From Streptomyces sp. LaPpAH-108 (GTDB lineage: Bacteria; Actinomycetota; Actinomycetes; Streptomycetales; Streptomycetaceae), in NCBI RefSeq assembly GCF_000373625.1, contig NZ_KB891993.1, positions 806,001 to 870,000 on the forward strand: a stretch of DNA of 64,000 nt. Reading direction: 5' to 3'. This document shows positions 50,706 to 60,469 of this stretch, in pieces (position 1 is the first letter of the stretch; the number at the start of each line of letters is the position of its first letter). The position numbers and the translations under genes are program-made. Below the pieces are notes generated by a model. The model was not told where the DNA came from and did not search any database. It worked only from the letters and a program-made list of their open reading frames with translations.

Positions 50706-50752
50706 TCCGAAACAGGGTGACGTGGCACGTCGGGGCGGCGAGGATGGGCGCC

Positions 50753-52441
50753 ATGTCTGAGACGAAGAGCGCACTGCCCCGTCAGGTCGCCGACGCGTAC
50801 GTCGACGAACTCGTCGCCCTCGACCCGGTCACCGGCACCTACCTCGGTATCGCGGAAAGCTCCGGCAGGCTTCCCGACTACTCCCCCGCCGGCCATGCGG
50901 CCCTGGCACAGCTGGCGCGCACCACCCTCGCGCGCCTGGACGAGGCCGAGCGCCTGCCCGGTGCGGACAGCGACGCCGAGCGCCGCTGCGCCCGGCTGCT
51001 GCGCGAGCGGCTGACCGCCGAACTCGCCATGCACGACACCGAGGAGCACCTGCGCGCGGTCGGCAACATGCACACCCCGGGCCACTCGGTGCGGGACATC
51101 TTCACCGTGACCCCCGCCGAGACCGAGGAGGACTGGGCGGCGCTCGTGGAGCGGCTGCGCGCCGTCCCGGCCGCCTACGCGGGCTATCGCGCCTCGCTGG
51201 AGCTGGGCCTTGAGCGCAAGCTGTACGGGGCGCCCCGGCCGACCGCAACCTTCGTCGAGCAGCTCACCGAGTGGGCGGACACCGGTGAAGGCCGGGGCTG
51301 GTTCGAGGACTTCGCCGCCGCAGGACCCGAGGCGCTGCGCACCGAGCTGGATGAGGCGGCCCGCGCGGCGACCGCCTCGGTGGCCGCACTGCGCGACTGG
51401 GTGCGGGACGTGTACGCCCCGGCGATCGAGGGCGCCCCGGACGTGGTCGGCCGGGAGCGCTACGCCCGTATGTCCCGCTCGTTCAACGGCACCGATCTCG
51501 ACCTGGACGAGGCGTACGCCTACGGCTGGGCGGAGTTCCACCGGCTGCGCGCCGAGATGGCCGAGGAGGCGGAGAAGATCCTGCCGGGTGCCGAGACGCC
51601 CTGGGTGGCGCTCGCGCACCTGGACGAGCACGGGCGGCACATCGAGGGGGTCGAGGAGACCCGGCAGTGGCTCCAGGACCTGATGGACCGGGCCATCGCG
51701 GACCTGGACGGCACGCACTTCGAACTGGCCGAGCCGGTACGGAGGGTGGAGTCGCGCATCGCCCCGCCCGGCAGCGCGGCGGCCCCCTACTACACCGAGC
51801 CGTCGGAGGACTTCTCCCGGCCGGGCCGCACCTGGCTGCCGACCATGGGCGCGACCCGGTTCCCGGTCTACGACCTGGTCTCCACCTGGTACCACGAGGG
51901 CGTGCCGGGCCACCATCTCCAGCTGGCGCAGTGGGCGTACGTGGCGGACAGCCTCTCGCGCTACCAGGCCACCGTCGGCATCGTGAGCGCCAACGCCGAG
52001 GGCTGGGCGCTGTACGCGGAGCGGCTGATGGACGAGCTGGGCTACCTCACGGACGCGGAACAGCGGCTCGGCTATCTGGACGCGCAGATGATGCGTGCGC
52101 TGCGGGTGATCGTCGACATCGGCATGCATCTGGAGCTGGAGATCCCGGCGGACTCGCCGTTCCACCCCGGTGAGCGGTGGACGCCGGAGCTGGCCGAGGA
52201 GTTCTTCCGCGCCCACAGCAGCCGTCCGGCGGACTACGTGGCCAGCGAGCTGACCCGGTATCTGACCATGCCGGGCCAGGCGATCGGTTACAAGCTCGGC
52301 GAGCGGATGTGGCTGCTCGGCCGGGAGCGGGCGCGTGAGCGGCACGGCGACTCCTTCGATCTGAAGGCGTGGCACATGGCGGCGCTGTCGCTGGGCTCGC
52401 TGGGCCTGGACGACCTGCTGGACGAGCTGTCCCGGCTCTGA
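50753..52441 (+). CDS. DUF885 family protein (putative zinc metallopeptidase-like)
   Basis: A 562-aa protein of the DUF885 family, helical throughout like the M2/M32-type peptidases. It has the family's metal-site-like motif YHEGVPGHHLQLAQW near residue 385 and the downstream Glu region SANAEGWALYAERLMDELGYL. Enzyme activity has rarely been shown for this family. The ATG at 50753 was chosen by the family N terminus; an ATG at 50744 would add three residues. No signal peptide, so it is cytoplasmic. It follows the Lrp gene by 47 nt. Confidence 0.87.
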   Translation: MSETKSALPRQVADAYVDELVALDPVTGTYLGIAESSGRLPDYSPAGHAALAQLARTTLARLDEAERLPGADSDAERRCARLLRERLTAELAMHDTEEHLRAVGNMHTPGHSVRDIFTVTPAETEEDWAALVERLRAVPAAYAGYRASLELGLERKLYGAPRPTATFVEQLTEWADTGEGRGWFEDFAAAGPEALRTELDEAARAATASVAALRDWVRDVYAPAIEGAPDVVGRERYARMSRSFNGTDLDLDEAYAYGWAEFHRLRAEMAEEAEKILPGAETPWVALAHLDEHGRHIEGVEETRQWLQDLMDRAIADLDGTHFELAEPVRRVESRIAPPGSAAAPYYTEPSEDFSRPGRTWLPTMGATRFPVYDLVSTWYHEGVPGHHLQLAQWAYVADSLSRYQATVGIVSANAEGWALYAERLMDELGYLTDAEQRLGYLDAQMMRALRVIVDIGMHLELEIPADSPFHPGERWTPELAEEFFRAHSSRPADYVASELTRYLTMPGQAIGYKLGERMWLLGRERARERHGDSFDLKAWHMAALSLGSLGLDDLLDELSRL

Positions 52442-52561
52442 CCTCGCGGGCCGTACGGAGGCAGGCGCCGCGCTCGGCCGTACGGCCCTCTCCCGCTGGC
52501 GCGGTCCCGCGCACCGGCTGCTTGCTGGTGCGGGGGCCGTCGCTCGGGAGGTGGGCCGCTC

Positions 52562-53242
52562 ATGCAGGTCAAGGGGCGCAGGGGGCCGGGCCGGGAGGTG
52601 CTGGAGACCCCGCGCGCGGCCGGTCTCGCCGGGGTGGTGTTCGCGCTGCTCCTCGCGGCGACGATCGTGCTGATGCGGCTCGGCATCCCCGAGGGCGCGG
52701 GCGCGGCGGCGGCGCGGGGGTTCACGGACCCGGGGCGGCGCGAGGCGGTCCGGACGGCGCTGGCGCTGATCCCGTTCGCGGGCATCTTCTTCCTGTGGTT
52801 CCTGGGCGCGGTGCGCGCCCATGTGGGTGAGGTCGAGGACCGGTTCCTCGCGACCGTGCTGCTCGGCAGCGGACTGGTCTTCACGGCGACCCTGTTCGGC
52901 GCGGCAGCGGCGGCCTCCGCCGTGCTGGCGGTCTCGCACCCGGCGGGCAGCACCCCGTCGCCGCAGACCTGGGACTTCGGACGGCACTTCGCGTACGGGC
53001 TGATGACCGAGTACGCGATGCGGATGGCGGCCGTCTTCGTGTCGTCGATGTCCGTGATCGGCAAGCGGCTGGGCGTCCTGCCGCGCTGGCTGGTCGTACT
53101 GAGTTCGCTGACCGCCCTCGCCCTGCTCTTCGTCTCCTCGAACGTGCCCTGGGCAGAGCTGGTCTTCCCCGCCTGGTCACTGGTGCTGAGCACGCACATC
53201 CTCGTGGTGAGCGGACGCCGGCGGGCCTCGGGCACCCCCTAG
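52562..53242 (+). CDS. Hypothetical multi-span membrane protein
   Basis: A 226-aa protein of five or six predicted membrane segments (AGLAGVVFALLLAATIVLM, ALALIPFAGIFFLWFLGAV, FLATVLLGSGLVFTATLFGA, MAAVFVSSMSVIG, WLVVLSSLTALALLFVSS, FPAWSLVLSTHILVVS). I do not recognise a functional family. The ATG at 52562 has GGGAGGTGG upstream. It stands 150 nt before the ferredoxin-P450 set; no feature is visible in that gap, so a link is possible but unsupported. Confidence 0.75.
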   Translation: MQVKGRRGPGREVLETPRAAGLAGVVFALLLAATIVLMRLGIPEGAGAAAARGFTDPGRREAVRTALALIPFAGIFFLWFLGAVRAHVGEVEDRFLATVLLGSGLVFTATLFGAAAAASAVLAVSHPAGSTPSPQTWDFGRHFAYGLMTEYAMRMAAVFVSSMSVIGKRLGVLPRWLVVLSSLTALALLFVSSNVPWAELVFPAWSLVLSTHILVVSGRRRASGTP

Positions 53243-53392
53243 GGGAACGGTCACCCGATCGGCGGCTCCCGGCGCGCGGCCCGGTGCCCCCGGCTCCCAT
53301 GCTGGCGGGCGGGGGACGACCGCCGTCCGGGACCGCGCGCCGCGCAAGGGGGCGGGCACACCGGACCTGCCACCGGAAAGGGCGGAGCGTCG

Positions 53393-53653
53393 ATGAGGAT
53401 CGTCGTCGATCTCAACAAGTGCCAGGGGTACGCCCAGTGCGCGTTCCTGGCCCCCGACGTCTTCACCATGCACGGCGACGAGGCGCTGCTCTACAACCCG
53501 CACGCCGCCGACGAGGAGCGGGACGCGGTCGCCCGGGCCGCCGCCGCCTGCCCGGTCAAGGCGATCACCGTGGAGGGGCTGTACCAGGGCGCCCCCGCGG
53601 AGGACGCGTGGGTCGCCGCCGGAGCCGCCCGGGAGCTGTCCGATGGCCGCTGA
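53393..53653 (+). CDS. [3Fe-4S]-type ferredoxin (P450 redox partner)
   Basis: An 86-aa ferredoxin with exactly three cluster-type Cys: Cys10 and Cys16 in NKCQGYAQCAF and Cys53 in AACPVKAI, the arrangement of actinobacterial 3Fe-4S ferredoxins that feed electrons to P450s. The middle residue of the usual four-Cys set is absent (position between Cys10 and Cys16 has no Cys). It carries a short C-terminal extension. It overlaps the reductase gene by 11 nt, so they are coupled. AGGGCGGAGCG precedes the ATG at 53393. Confidence 0.93.
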   Translation: MRIVVDLNKCQGYAQCAFLAPDVFTMHGDEALLYNPHAADEERDAVARAAAACPVKAITVEGLYQGAPAEDAWVAAGAARELSDGR

Positions 53654-55034
53654 CTACGTGGACCGGCTGCGCCGCGAGGGCCGCATCGTCATCGTCGGTG
53701 CCTCGCTGGCCGGGCTGCACGCGGCCGAGACGCTGCGCGAGGAGGGCTTCACCGGCGCGCTGACCCTGATCGGCGACGAGCCGTACGAGCCCTACGACCG
53801 GCCGCCGCTGTCGAAGGCGGTGCTGCTCGGCAAGGCGTCCCCGCAACACACCGAGCTGCCCCGGCGCCGGGACCTGGACGCCGAGTGGCGGCTCGGCGTC
53901 CCGGCGGCCGGGCTCGACCTCACCGGCAAGCGGGTGCTGCTCGCCGACGGCGAGGAGGTGCCGTACGACCGGCTGCTGATCGCGACCGGTGTGCGCGCCC
54001 GGCCCTGGCCCAAGGAGGAGGAGGCCGAGCTGGACGGCGTGTTCGTGCTGCGCACCCGGGACGACGCGACCGCGCTGTGCGACCGGCTGCTGGCCGGGGC
54101 CCGGCGGGTCATGGTGATCGGCGCCGGGTTCGCCGGGTCCGAAGTCGCCTCCGCCTGCCGGGAGATGGGCCTGCAGGTGACCGTCGCCGAACGCGCGGGC
54201 GCCCCGCTGGTGGGCGCGCTCGGCGGGGTGATCGGGGCCGTCGCCGCCGAACTCCACGAGGAGAACGGCGTGGACCTGCGCACCCACGTCACGGTGACCG
54301 CGCTGGAGGGCGACTCGATGGGCCGCGTGCGTGCGGTGCATCTGTCGGACGAGAGCGTGGTCGAGGCGGACGTGGTGGTCGTCTCGCTGGGCTCGCTGCG
54401 CAACACCGAGTGGCTGACCGGGTCCGGGCTCGGGGCGGGGCCGCGCGGCATCGCGAGCGACGCGGGCTGCCGTGCCTTCGACTTCCGGGGCATCGTCACC
54501 GACGACGTGTTCGTGGCCGGTGACGTGGCCCGCTCCCCGCATCCGCTGTTCGGCTACCAGTTCCTGTCCCTGGAGCACTGGGGCAACGCGGTCGCACAGG
54601 CGGAGACGGCCGCGCACAACATGATCTGCCAGCCGTACGACCGGCGGCCCCACCTGTGGATGCCCGCCTTCTGGTCCTCGCAGTTCGGGGTGAACATCAA
54701 GTCGGTGGGCGTGCCGCCCATGGGCGACCAGCTGATGATCACCCAGGGCTCGACGGCGGAGCGCCGGTTCGTCGGTGTCTACGGCTACAAGGGCCGGATC
54801 GTGGCCGCGGTGACCTTCGACAACGCGCGCTGGCTGGAGTACTACCAGCGGCAGATCGAGCAGGGCGCCCCCTTCCCGGCCGACTATCCGACGATGGACC
54901 GGCGTCCCGAGGGGCGGCGGGCGGTGCCGTCCGACTTCCCCGACCCCTCGCTGCCGACGCACGGCCCGACCGTGACCCTCAGCGGCTACTCCCCGGCCGA
55001 CCGCCGCCTGGTCTTCACCCCCGGCCACCACTGA
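53643..55034 (+). CDS. FAD/NAD(P)H-dependent ferredoxin reductase
   Basis: A 463-aa reductase of the rubredoxin/putidaredoxin-reductase type. The FAD motif IVIVGASLAGLHAAETL (residues 14-30), the PPLSKAVL segment, the NAD(P)-binding VMVIGAGFAGSEVASACREMG and the FAD-contacting GIVTDDVFVAGDVAR are in place. It should pass electrons from NAD(P)H to the overlapping ferredoxin and on to the P450. The C-terminal 30 residues (after DYPTMDRR) are an extra Pro-rich tail. It starts at the ATG at 53643 and the P450 begins 25 nt after its stop. Confidence 0.92.
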   Translation: MAADYVDRLRREGRIVIVGASLAGLHAAETLREEGFTGALTLIGDEPYEPYDRPPLSKAVLLGKASPQHTELPRRRDLDAEWRLGVPAAGLDLTGKRVLLADGEEVPYDRLLIATGVRARPWPKEEEAELDGVFVLRTRDDATALCDRLLAGARRVMVIGAGFAGSEVASACREMGLQVTVAERAGAPLVGALGGVIGAVAAELHEENGVDLRTHVTVTALEGDSMGRVRAVHLSDESVVEADVVVVSLGSLRNTEWLTGSGLGAGPRGIASDAGCRAFDFRGIVTDDVFVAGDVARSPHPLFGYQFLSLEHWGNAVAQAETAAHNMICQPYDRRPHLWMPAFWSSQFGVNIKSVGVPPMGDQLMITQGSTAERRFVGVYGYKGRIVAAVTFDNARWLEYYQRQIEQGAPFPADYPTMDRRPEGRRAVPSDFPDPSLPTHGPTVTLSGYSPADRRLVFTPGHH

Positions 55035-55059
55035 CCGCCGCACGCCCCAAGGACCTGCC

Positions 55060-56298
55060 ATGACGCGAGCCTCGCTGGTGCGCCAGATCACCGACTTCGC
55101 CAACCGCGCGAACCCCTACCCCCTCTACACGGAGCTGCGCCGCACCCCGGTGCTGCACGAGGAGGAGGACGGGCCGTACGTCATCAGCTCGTACTGGGAC
55201 ATCGAGAGTCTGCTGCACGATCCCCGGATCAGCTCCGACGCGGCCAATCTGGCGGCGGCGGGGGCCGACGAGCTGAACCTGGCGGAGACCACGGGACTGC
55301 CGCCGTCCTTCATCCGGCTGGACCCGCCGGAGCACGACCGGCTGCGGCGCATGACCAACAGCGCCTTCGGACCGCCGGACAAGCCGCGCCGCATCGACGA
55401 CATGCGCCCCGAACTCCACGCGATCGTGAGCGAGTTGATCGACGGATTCGGCGACGCCCGGGAGGTCGACCTGGTGGACCAGTTCGCCTATCCCTTCCCG
55501 GTGACGGTGATCTGCCGGCTGCTCGGGGTGCCGCGCGAGGACGAGCCGCGCTTCCGGGCCTGGGTGGACCCGCTGGTGGCGAGCCTGGACCCGGACACCC
55601 GGCAGGGCGCGGACCCGGAGTTCGTGAAGTCCGCGCAGGAGGCCCGGATGCAGCTGGGCATGTATCTGGCCGGGCTTGTGGAGGAGCGCACCAAGGAGCC
55701 GCGCGACGACATGCTGTCCGACCTGGCCACCCACCGGGGCCCGGACGGCACCATGACGATGATGGAAGTGCTCAGCACCGCCGTGCTGCTGCTGATCGCG
55801 GGCCATGAGACCACGGTCAATCTGATCACCAACGGCATGCTGACCCTGCTGCGCCATCCCGAGTACCTGGACCGGCTGCGCGAGGACCCGGACCTGGCCC
55901 CCAACATCGTGGAGGAGTTGCTGCGGTACGAGCCGCCCGTGCAGCTCGTGCCACAGCGCACCTGTATCACCGACATCGAGGTGCGCGGGGTGCGGATCCC
56001 GGCGGGCTCGCGGATCTGGCTGATGCTGGCGGCGGGCAACCGCGACCCCGAGCGGTTCAAGGACCCCGACCGCTTCGACCCGGACCGGGGCGACATCCAG
56101 CACCTGGGCTTCGGCAGCGGCATCCACAGCTGCTTCGGCGCGCCGCTGGCCCGTCTGGAGGCCCAGATCGCGCTGGCCGAGCTGGCCCGGCGGCTCGAAG
56201 GACCCCGGCTGGTGGAGGACCCGCCGCCGTACCGGCCCAACGCGGTGCTGCGGGGGCCGCGCCATCTGTCCGTCACCTTCGAGGGCGTACGACCCTGA
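55060..56298 (+). CDS. Cytochrome P450 monooxygenase
   Basis: A 412-aa bacterial P450. The I-helix oxygen-binding motif is LIAGHETT, the K-helix ExxR is EELLRYEPP, and the haem-binding loop is LGFGSGIHSCFGAPLARLE with the axial Cys. It is preceded by its own ferredoxin and reductase in one operon, so the full electron chain is encoded together. The substrate is not predictable; no biosynthetic genes flank it, so xenobiotic or fatty-acid oxidation is as likely as tailoring. The ATG at 55060 has AAGGACC upstream. It is convergent with sbcC, 12 nt apart, with no terminator seen. Confidence 0.95.
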   Translation: MTRASLVRQITDFANRANPYPLYTELRRTPVLHEEEDGPYVISSYWDIESLLHDPRISSDAANLAAAGADELNLAETTGLPPSFIRLDPPEHDRLRRMTNSAFGPPDKPRRIDDMRPELHAIVSELIDGFGDAREVDLVDQFAYPFPVTVICRLLGVPREDEPRFRAWVDPLVASLDPDTRQGADPEFVKSAQEARMQLGMYLAGLVEERTKEPRDDMLSDLATHRGPDGTMTMMEVLSTAVLLLIAGHETTVNLITNGMLTLLRHPEYLDRLREDPDLAPNIVEELLRYEPPVQLVPQRTCITDIEVRGVRIPAGSRIWLMLAAGNRDPERFKDPDRFDPDRGDIQHLGFGSGIHSCFGAPLARLEAQIALAELARRLEGPRLVEDPPPYRPNAVLRGPRHLSVTFEGVRP

Positions 56299-56310
56299 GC
56301 CGAGGGTGCC

Positions 56311-59301
56311 TCAAGCCCCGCGCAGTCGCAGCGTGGACCCCGATCTCCCCTTCACGACCTCCAGTTGGGCGTGGACCCGGCGCCGCAGGTCGGCCACATG
56401 GCTCACGATGCCGACACTGCGGTCGCGTTCGCGCAGGGAGTCAAGCACGTCCAGGACCTCGTCCAGGGTCTGGTCGTCCAGGCTGCCGAAGCCCTCGTCG
56501 ATGAACAGGGTGTCCAGCCGGACCCCGCCCGCCTCGTCGGTGACCACGTCCGCGAGGCCGAGGGCGAGCGCGAGCGAGGCGAAGAAGGTCTCGCCGCCGG
56601 ACAGGGTCGCCGTGTCCCGCTCACGTCCGGTCCAGGCGTCCACGACATGCAGCCCGAGCCCGCTGCGCCCGCGTCCGCTGCGGTCGTCGGAGTGGACGAG
56701 GGTGTAGCGCCCCGAGGACATCATCCGCAGCCGGGCGGTCGCGGCGGCGGCGACCTGTTCCAGGCGGGCGGCGAGGACGTACGACTCCAGGCGCATCCGG
56801 CGCTCGTTGTCGGCGGAGGTGCCCGCGGTGAGGGCGGCCAGCCGGGCCACCCGGTCGTGCTCCTCGCGCAGCGGGGCGATCCCGCGGGCGCCGTCCTCCG
56901 CGCGGGCGGAGAGCCGGTCCAGCTCGGCGGTGGCCCGCTGGGCGGCGTCGCGCGCGGAGGCGGCCTCGCGCATCCGGCGTTCCGCCCCGGCGGCGCGCTG
57001 TTCGGCGGCGGCCGTGTCGGCGGGCGGCTGCTGGGCGGCCCGCGCCGTCTCGGGCTCGGCGAGCGCGACGCGTACGGCGGCCTCCTCCGACTGCCAGGCG
57101 TCCAGGCGGTGTTGCAGCGCGCGATGGGCGGCGGGGTCGAGCAGGGCGTCGGCAGCGGCGGCCGGGGTGTCGAAGCCCGCTCGGTAGGCGGCGTCGGCCA
57201 GGCGGGCGTCGGCCTCCTTCAGACGGGTGGCGGCCTCGTCGGCGGCGCGGGCGGCATCGGCGGCACCGGTCAACAGGACGGCGCGGCGCTCCAGTTGGGC
57301 GGCCCGGTCGGCCACGCTGGCCGCGCCTCCGCGCGCCCGGGCCAACTCCTCTTCGAGGGCGGCCTGTTCGCGCTCCAGAGTCTCACGCCGGGTGACCCGG
57401 GAGGCGGTGCGCACGGCGGCGCCCTGACGTGCCTCCAGGCGCTGTTCGCGTTCGCGCTCGGCCTGGCGGAGTTCTTCCTGGGCGGCGTGCAGGGCCGAGG
57501 CGTTCCGGCGGGCCTGCTCGAACTCGCCCTCCAAATCGCGGAGTTCGGACGCGAGCCGGTCGGCGGGGGTGTCACCGGCCTCGGTGGTGAGGGCGGTCAG
57601 GGCGGTCCGGAGCTCCACCGTCCGGCGCTGGTCCTTCGCGTGCTCCTCCTCGGCCTTCTGATGCGTCTCGAAGGCACGCTGCTCCGCCTCGCGGTCCACA
57701 TGCCCGGTGTCCTTGCGCGCCGGGGCGGGGTGCTCGGTGGCTCCGCAGACGGCGCAGGGTTCGCCTTCGGTGAGGTGGGCGGCGAGTTCGGCAGCGATGC
57801 CGTTCAGCCGCTGTTCCTTGAGGTCGAGCCAGTCTCCCCGCAGCTCACCCGCGCGCTGCCCCGAGTCCAGCACACTGCGGCGGGCGGCCTCCAGCTCCTG
57901 CGTCAGCGCGTCCCGCCGCCGCGCCGCGTCCAGCCGCCGCCGGGCGGGCTCACGCCGCGCGCCGAGCTGCTCCGCCCGCACGGCCGCCTCCCCGGCGGCG
58001 TCGATCCGCCCCTGGAGCCCGCTCCGCAGCGCCTCCCATCCGCTGAGCCACGCATCCGCCTCCCGCAGCGCGTGCTCGTCGTCCCGCTCCTCGCGGTCGA
58101 GCCCGGCGCGCTCGGCGAGCAGACGAGTGAGCCGTCCCTCGTCGCGCCGGGCGGAGTCGAGCCCGCCCAGCTCCTCGGCGGCGCGGCGGGCGGCTGCCGC
58201 GAGCCCGGTCGCGTCGGCCCCGGCGTGTTCGGTGGGCAGCGGTCGCCGGGCGTGTTCCTCGGCGCGGGTGGCCTGCCGGTGGGCCGTCTCGGCCTCCCGG
58301 CGCAGTTCGAGGGCGGGGGCGACGGACTCGGCCTTGCGACCGCGTTCCATGCGCTGCTGGGCCGCCCGGTGTTCGCCGGAGCGCTCCTCCAGGCGTGCGG
58401 CTCGCTGCCGGGCCTCGGTGAACCGGGCCTGCGCACGGGCGAGTTCGCGCGTCTCGCCCCACTCCCGCTGGGCGTCCGCGTGGTCGGACTCGGCTGCGGT
58501 CAGTCGGCAGTGGGCGACGGTGAGGCGTTCGCGGGTGGCGCTGCGGGCGACGGCGGCGGCCTCCAGGACGGCCGCCGCGAGCCCCGGGTCGCCGGGGGCG
58601 AGGTCGGGCAGCTCCATGGCGTCGCCCGCGGCCTGCTGCATCCGGTGGGCGTCGGCGAGCAGCGCGGTGTCGGCCTCGCGCACCCGTGCCTCGGTGGTCC
58701 GCCTGCGTTCCGCGAGCCGCTTCTCCACCTCCGCGAAGCGCCGGGTGTCGAAGAGGCGCCCGAGCAGCTTGCCGCGTGCCTCGGCGTCCGCGCGCAGGAA
58801 GCGGGCGAAGTCGCCCTGGGGCAGCAGGACAACCTGGCAGAACTGCTCGCGGCTCATCCCGAGCAGCTGGGTGATCTCCTCACCGATCTCCTGGTGCGAG
58901 CGGCTGAGGTCCTTCCAGGCGCCGCGCCCGGCGTCGTACTCGCGCAGCCAGGTCTGGGCCTTGTCGAGCGTGGTGCCGGTGCCGCGCTTCTTGGGCCGCT
59001 CCCACGGGGGCTGCCGGGTGATCTCCAACCGCCGTCCCGAGACGGTGAGTTCGAGGCGGACCTCGGTGCGCGTGCCCGGCTCGGCGTGGTCGCTGCGCAG
59101 GTGGGTGCCCTGGCCGTTCTGCCGGGCGCCGGGGACGGAGCCGTACAGGGCGTAGCAGACGGCGTCCAGGACGGAGGTCTTCCCGGCGCCGGTCGGGCCG
59201 TGCAGCAGGAAGAGTCCGGCGGCGGAGAGGGCGTCGAAGTCGACGCTCTGGGTGGCGCCGAAGGGGCCGAAGGCGGTGATGTCGAGTCGGTGCAGCCTCA
59301 C
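56311..59301 (-). CDS. sbcC: Exonuclease subunit SbcC (Rad50-like ATPase)
   Basis: The SMC-like ATPase of the SbcCD nuclease that opens DNA hairpins and processes breaks. The 996-aa protein has the N-terminal P-loop HGPTGAGKTSVLDAVCYALYG, the Q-loop QVVLLPQGDFARFLRADAEAR, long Ala/Arg/Glu-rich coiled coils (about residues 180-450 and 520-830), the zinc hook CAVC at about residue 475, and the C-terminal signature TLSGGETFFASLALALGLADVV with Walker B LDTLFIDEGFGSLD. The GTG at 59301 overlaps the sbcD stop as GTGA. Confidence 0.94.
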   Translation of the reverse strand: MRLHRLDITAFGPFGATQSVDFDALSAAGLFLLHGPTGAGKTSVLDAVCYALYGSVPGARQNGQGTHLRSDHAEPGTRTEVRLELTVSGRRLEITRQPPWERPKKRGTGTTLDKAQTWLREYDAGRGAWKDLSRSHQEIGEEITQLLGMSREQFCQVVLLPQGDFARFLRADAEARGKLLGRLFDTRRFAEVEKRLAERRRTTEARVREADTALLADAHRMQQAAGDAMELPDLAPGDPGLAAAVLEAAAVARSATRERLTVAHCRLTAAESDHADAQREWGETRELARAQARFTEARQRAARLEERSGEHRAAQQRMERGRKAESVAPALELRREAETAHRQATRAEEHARRPLPTEHAGADATGLAAAARRAAEELGGLDSARRDEGRLTRLLAERAGLDREERDDEHALREADAWLSGWEALRSGLQGRIDAAGEAAVRAEQLGARREPARRRLDAARRRDALTQELEAARRSVLDSGQRAGELRGDWLDLKEQRLNGIAAELAAHLTEGEPCAVCGATEHPAPARKDTGHVDREAEQRAFETHQKAEEEHAKDQRRTVELRTALTALTTEAGDTPADRLASELRDLEGEFEQARRNASALHAAQEELRQAEREREQRLEARQGAAVRTASRVTRRETLEREQAALEEELARARGGAASVADRAAQLERRAVLLTGAADAARAADEAATRLKEADARLADAAYRAGFDTPAAAADALLDPAAHRALQHRLDAWQSEEAAVRVALAEPETARAAQQPPADTAAAEQRAAGAERRMREAASARDAAQRATAELDRLSARAEDGARGIAPLREEHDRVARLAALTAGTSADNERRMRLESYVLAARLEQVAAAATARLRMMSSGRYTLVHSDDRSGRGRSGLGLHVVDAWTGRERDTATLSGGETFFASLALALGLADVVTDEAGGVRLDTLFIDEGFGSLDDQTLDEVLDVLDSLRERDRSVGIVSHVADLRRRVHAQLEVVKGRSGSTLRLRGA

Positions 59302-60461
59302 CGGGCCACCTCCCGCACGGTGTCGTCGGCGCGTACGGCGTCGAAGGCGTCGCGCAGGACGGCCGTCTCGCGCGGGTCGGGTCCGGCGCCGCGCACATGG
59401 GCGACGAAGTCCTCGGCGATCTGCTGGTCGTCGCGTCCGGCGAGGCGGCGGGCGTAGGAGACGGCGGGGTCGTCGGGGGCGCGCTCGGGGTCGAAGACGA
59501 GGCTGAGGGTGTGCGGGAAGCGGGCGGCGATGCGGGCCATGGGGTCGGCGGGGCGGATCGCGTCGGTGAGGGTGGCCTCGACCCAGGCGCCCTCGTGGCG
59601 CTCCAGACTCGGGTCGGCCAGGAGGTCGTCCAGGGTGCCCCGGAGGCGGGCGAGCGGGCGCGGGGCCGGGCAGTCGAGGCGTTCGGCGGTGACCGTGCCG
59701 TCGGCGGCGAGGTCGACCAGCCACATGCTCTTGCGGTGACCGGCCTCGGAGAAGGAGTAGGCGAGCGGGGAGCCGGAGTAGCGGACGCGCTCGGTGAGGG
59801 TCTGGCAGCCGTGCAGATGGCCGAGGGCGACGTAGTCCACACCGTCGAAGACTCCGGCGGGTACGGCGGCCACTCCGCCGACGGTGATGTCCCGCTCGCT
59901 GTCGCTGGCCTGGCCGCCGGTGACGAAGGCGTGGGCGAGGACGACGGAGCGGGTGCCGGACGGGCGGGCGGCGAGGTCGGCGCGGACCCGGTCCATGGCG
60001 GCGGCGAGCACGGCCTCGTGTCCGGCCTTGGTGACACCGAACTCGTCCTTGACCAGGGCGGGTTCGAGGTAGGGCAGGCCGTAGAAGGCGACCTCTCCGT
60101 GGGCGTCGGCGAGGACGACCGGGGTGCCCGTGGCGGCGGGTTCGGTGCGCAGGTGGATGCCCGCGCGGTCGATGAGTCCGGCGCCGACGCCGAGGCGGCG
60201 GGCGGAGTCGTGGTTGCCGGAGATCATCACCGTGGGCACGCCGAGGTCGGCGAGGCGGTGCAGGGCGTCGTCGAACAGCTCGACGGCGGCGAGCGGCGGG
60301 ACCGCGCGGTCGTACACGTCCCCCGACACGACCACGGCGTCCACGGCGTGCTCGCGCACGGCGTCGACGAGGTGGCCGATGAACTCGGCCTGCGCACCGA
60401 GCATGTTCACCCGGTGGAAGGACCGGCCGAGATGCCAGTCGGAGGTGTGCAGGAGTCTCAT
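59298..60461 (-). CDS. sbcD: Exonuclease subunit SbcD (Mre11-like nuclease)
   Basis: The metal-dependent nuclease partner of SbcC. The five phosphoesterase motifs are visible: LLHTSDWHLGRSF, VVVSGDVYDRAVPP, VMISGNHDSARRL, VVLAHAFV and YVALGHLHGCQ. The 387-aa frame starts at the ATG at 60461; a TAGTCT -10 box lies 8 nt upstream, so the mRNA is nearly leaderless. It overlaps sbcC by 4 nt (GTGA), giving coupled expression. Confidence 0.94.
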   Translation of the reverse strand: MRLLHTSDWHLGRSFHRVNMLGAQAEFIGHLVDAVREHAVDAVVVSGDVYDRAVPPLAAVELFDDALHRLADLGVPTVMISGNHDSARRLGVGAGLIDRAGIHLRTEPAATGTPVVLADAHGEVAFYGLPYLEPALVKDEFGVTKAGHEAVLAAAMDRVRADLAARPSGTRSVVLAHAFVTGGQASDSERDITVGGVAAVPAGVFDGVDYVALGHLHGCQTLTERVRYSGSPLAYSFSEAGHRKSMWLVDLAADGTVTAERLDCPAPRPLARLRGTLDDLLADPSLERHEGAWVEATLTDAIRPADPMARIAARFPHTLSLVFDPERAPDDPAVSYARRLAGRDDQQIAEDFVAHVRGAGPDPRETAVLRDAFDAVRADDTVREVAR

Positions 60462-60469
60462 GGTTCCCG

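Noticed and set aside
53393..56298. A natural-product gene cluster around the P450
   Set aside because: No synthase, tailoring, resistance or export genes flank the three P450 genes; neighbours are an unknown membrane protein and sbcCD.
56365..59457. A 1030-codon plus-strand open frame, and other long frames antisense to urease, purB, sbcC and the APC permease
   Set aside because: They are mirror frames of well-supported genes in GC-rich DNA, have low-complexity Gly/Ala/Arg/Val sequence and no family motif.
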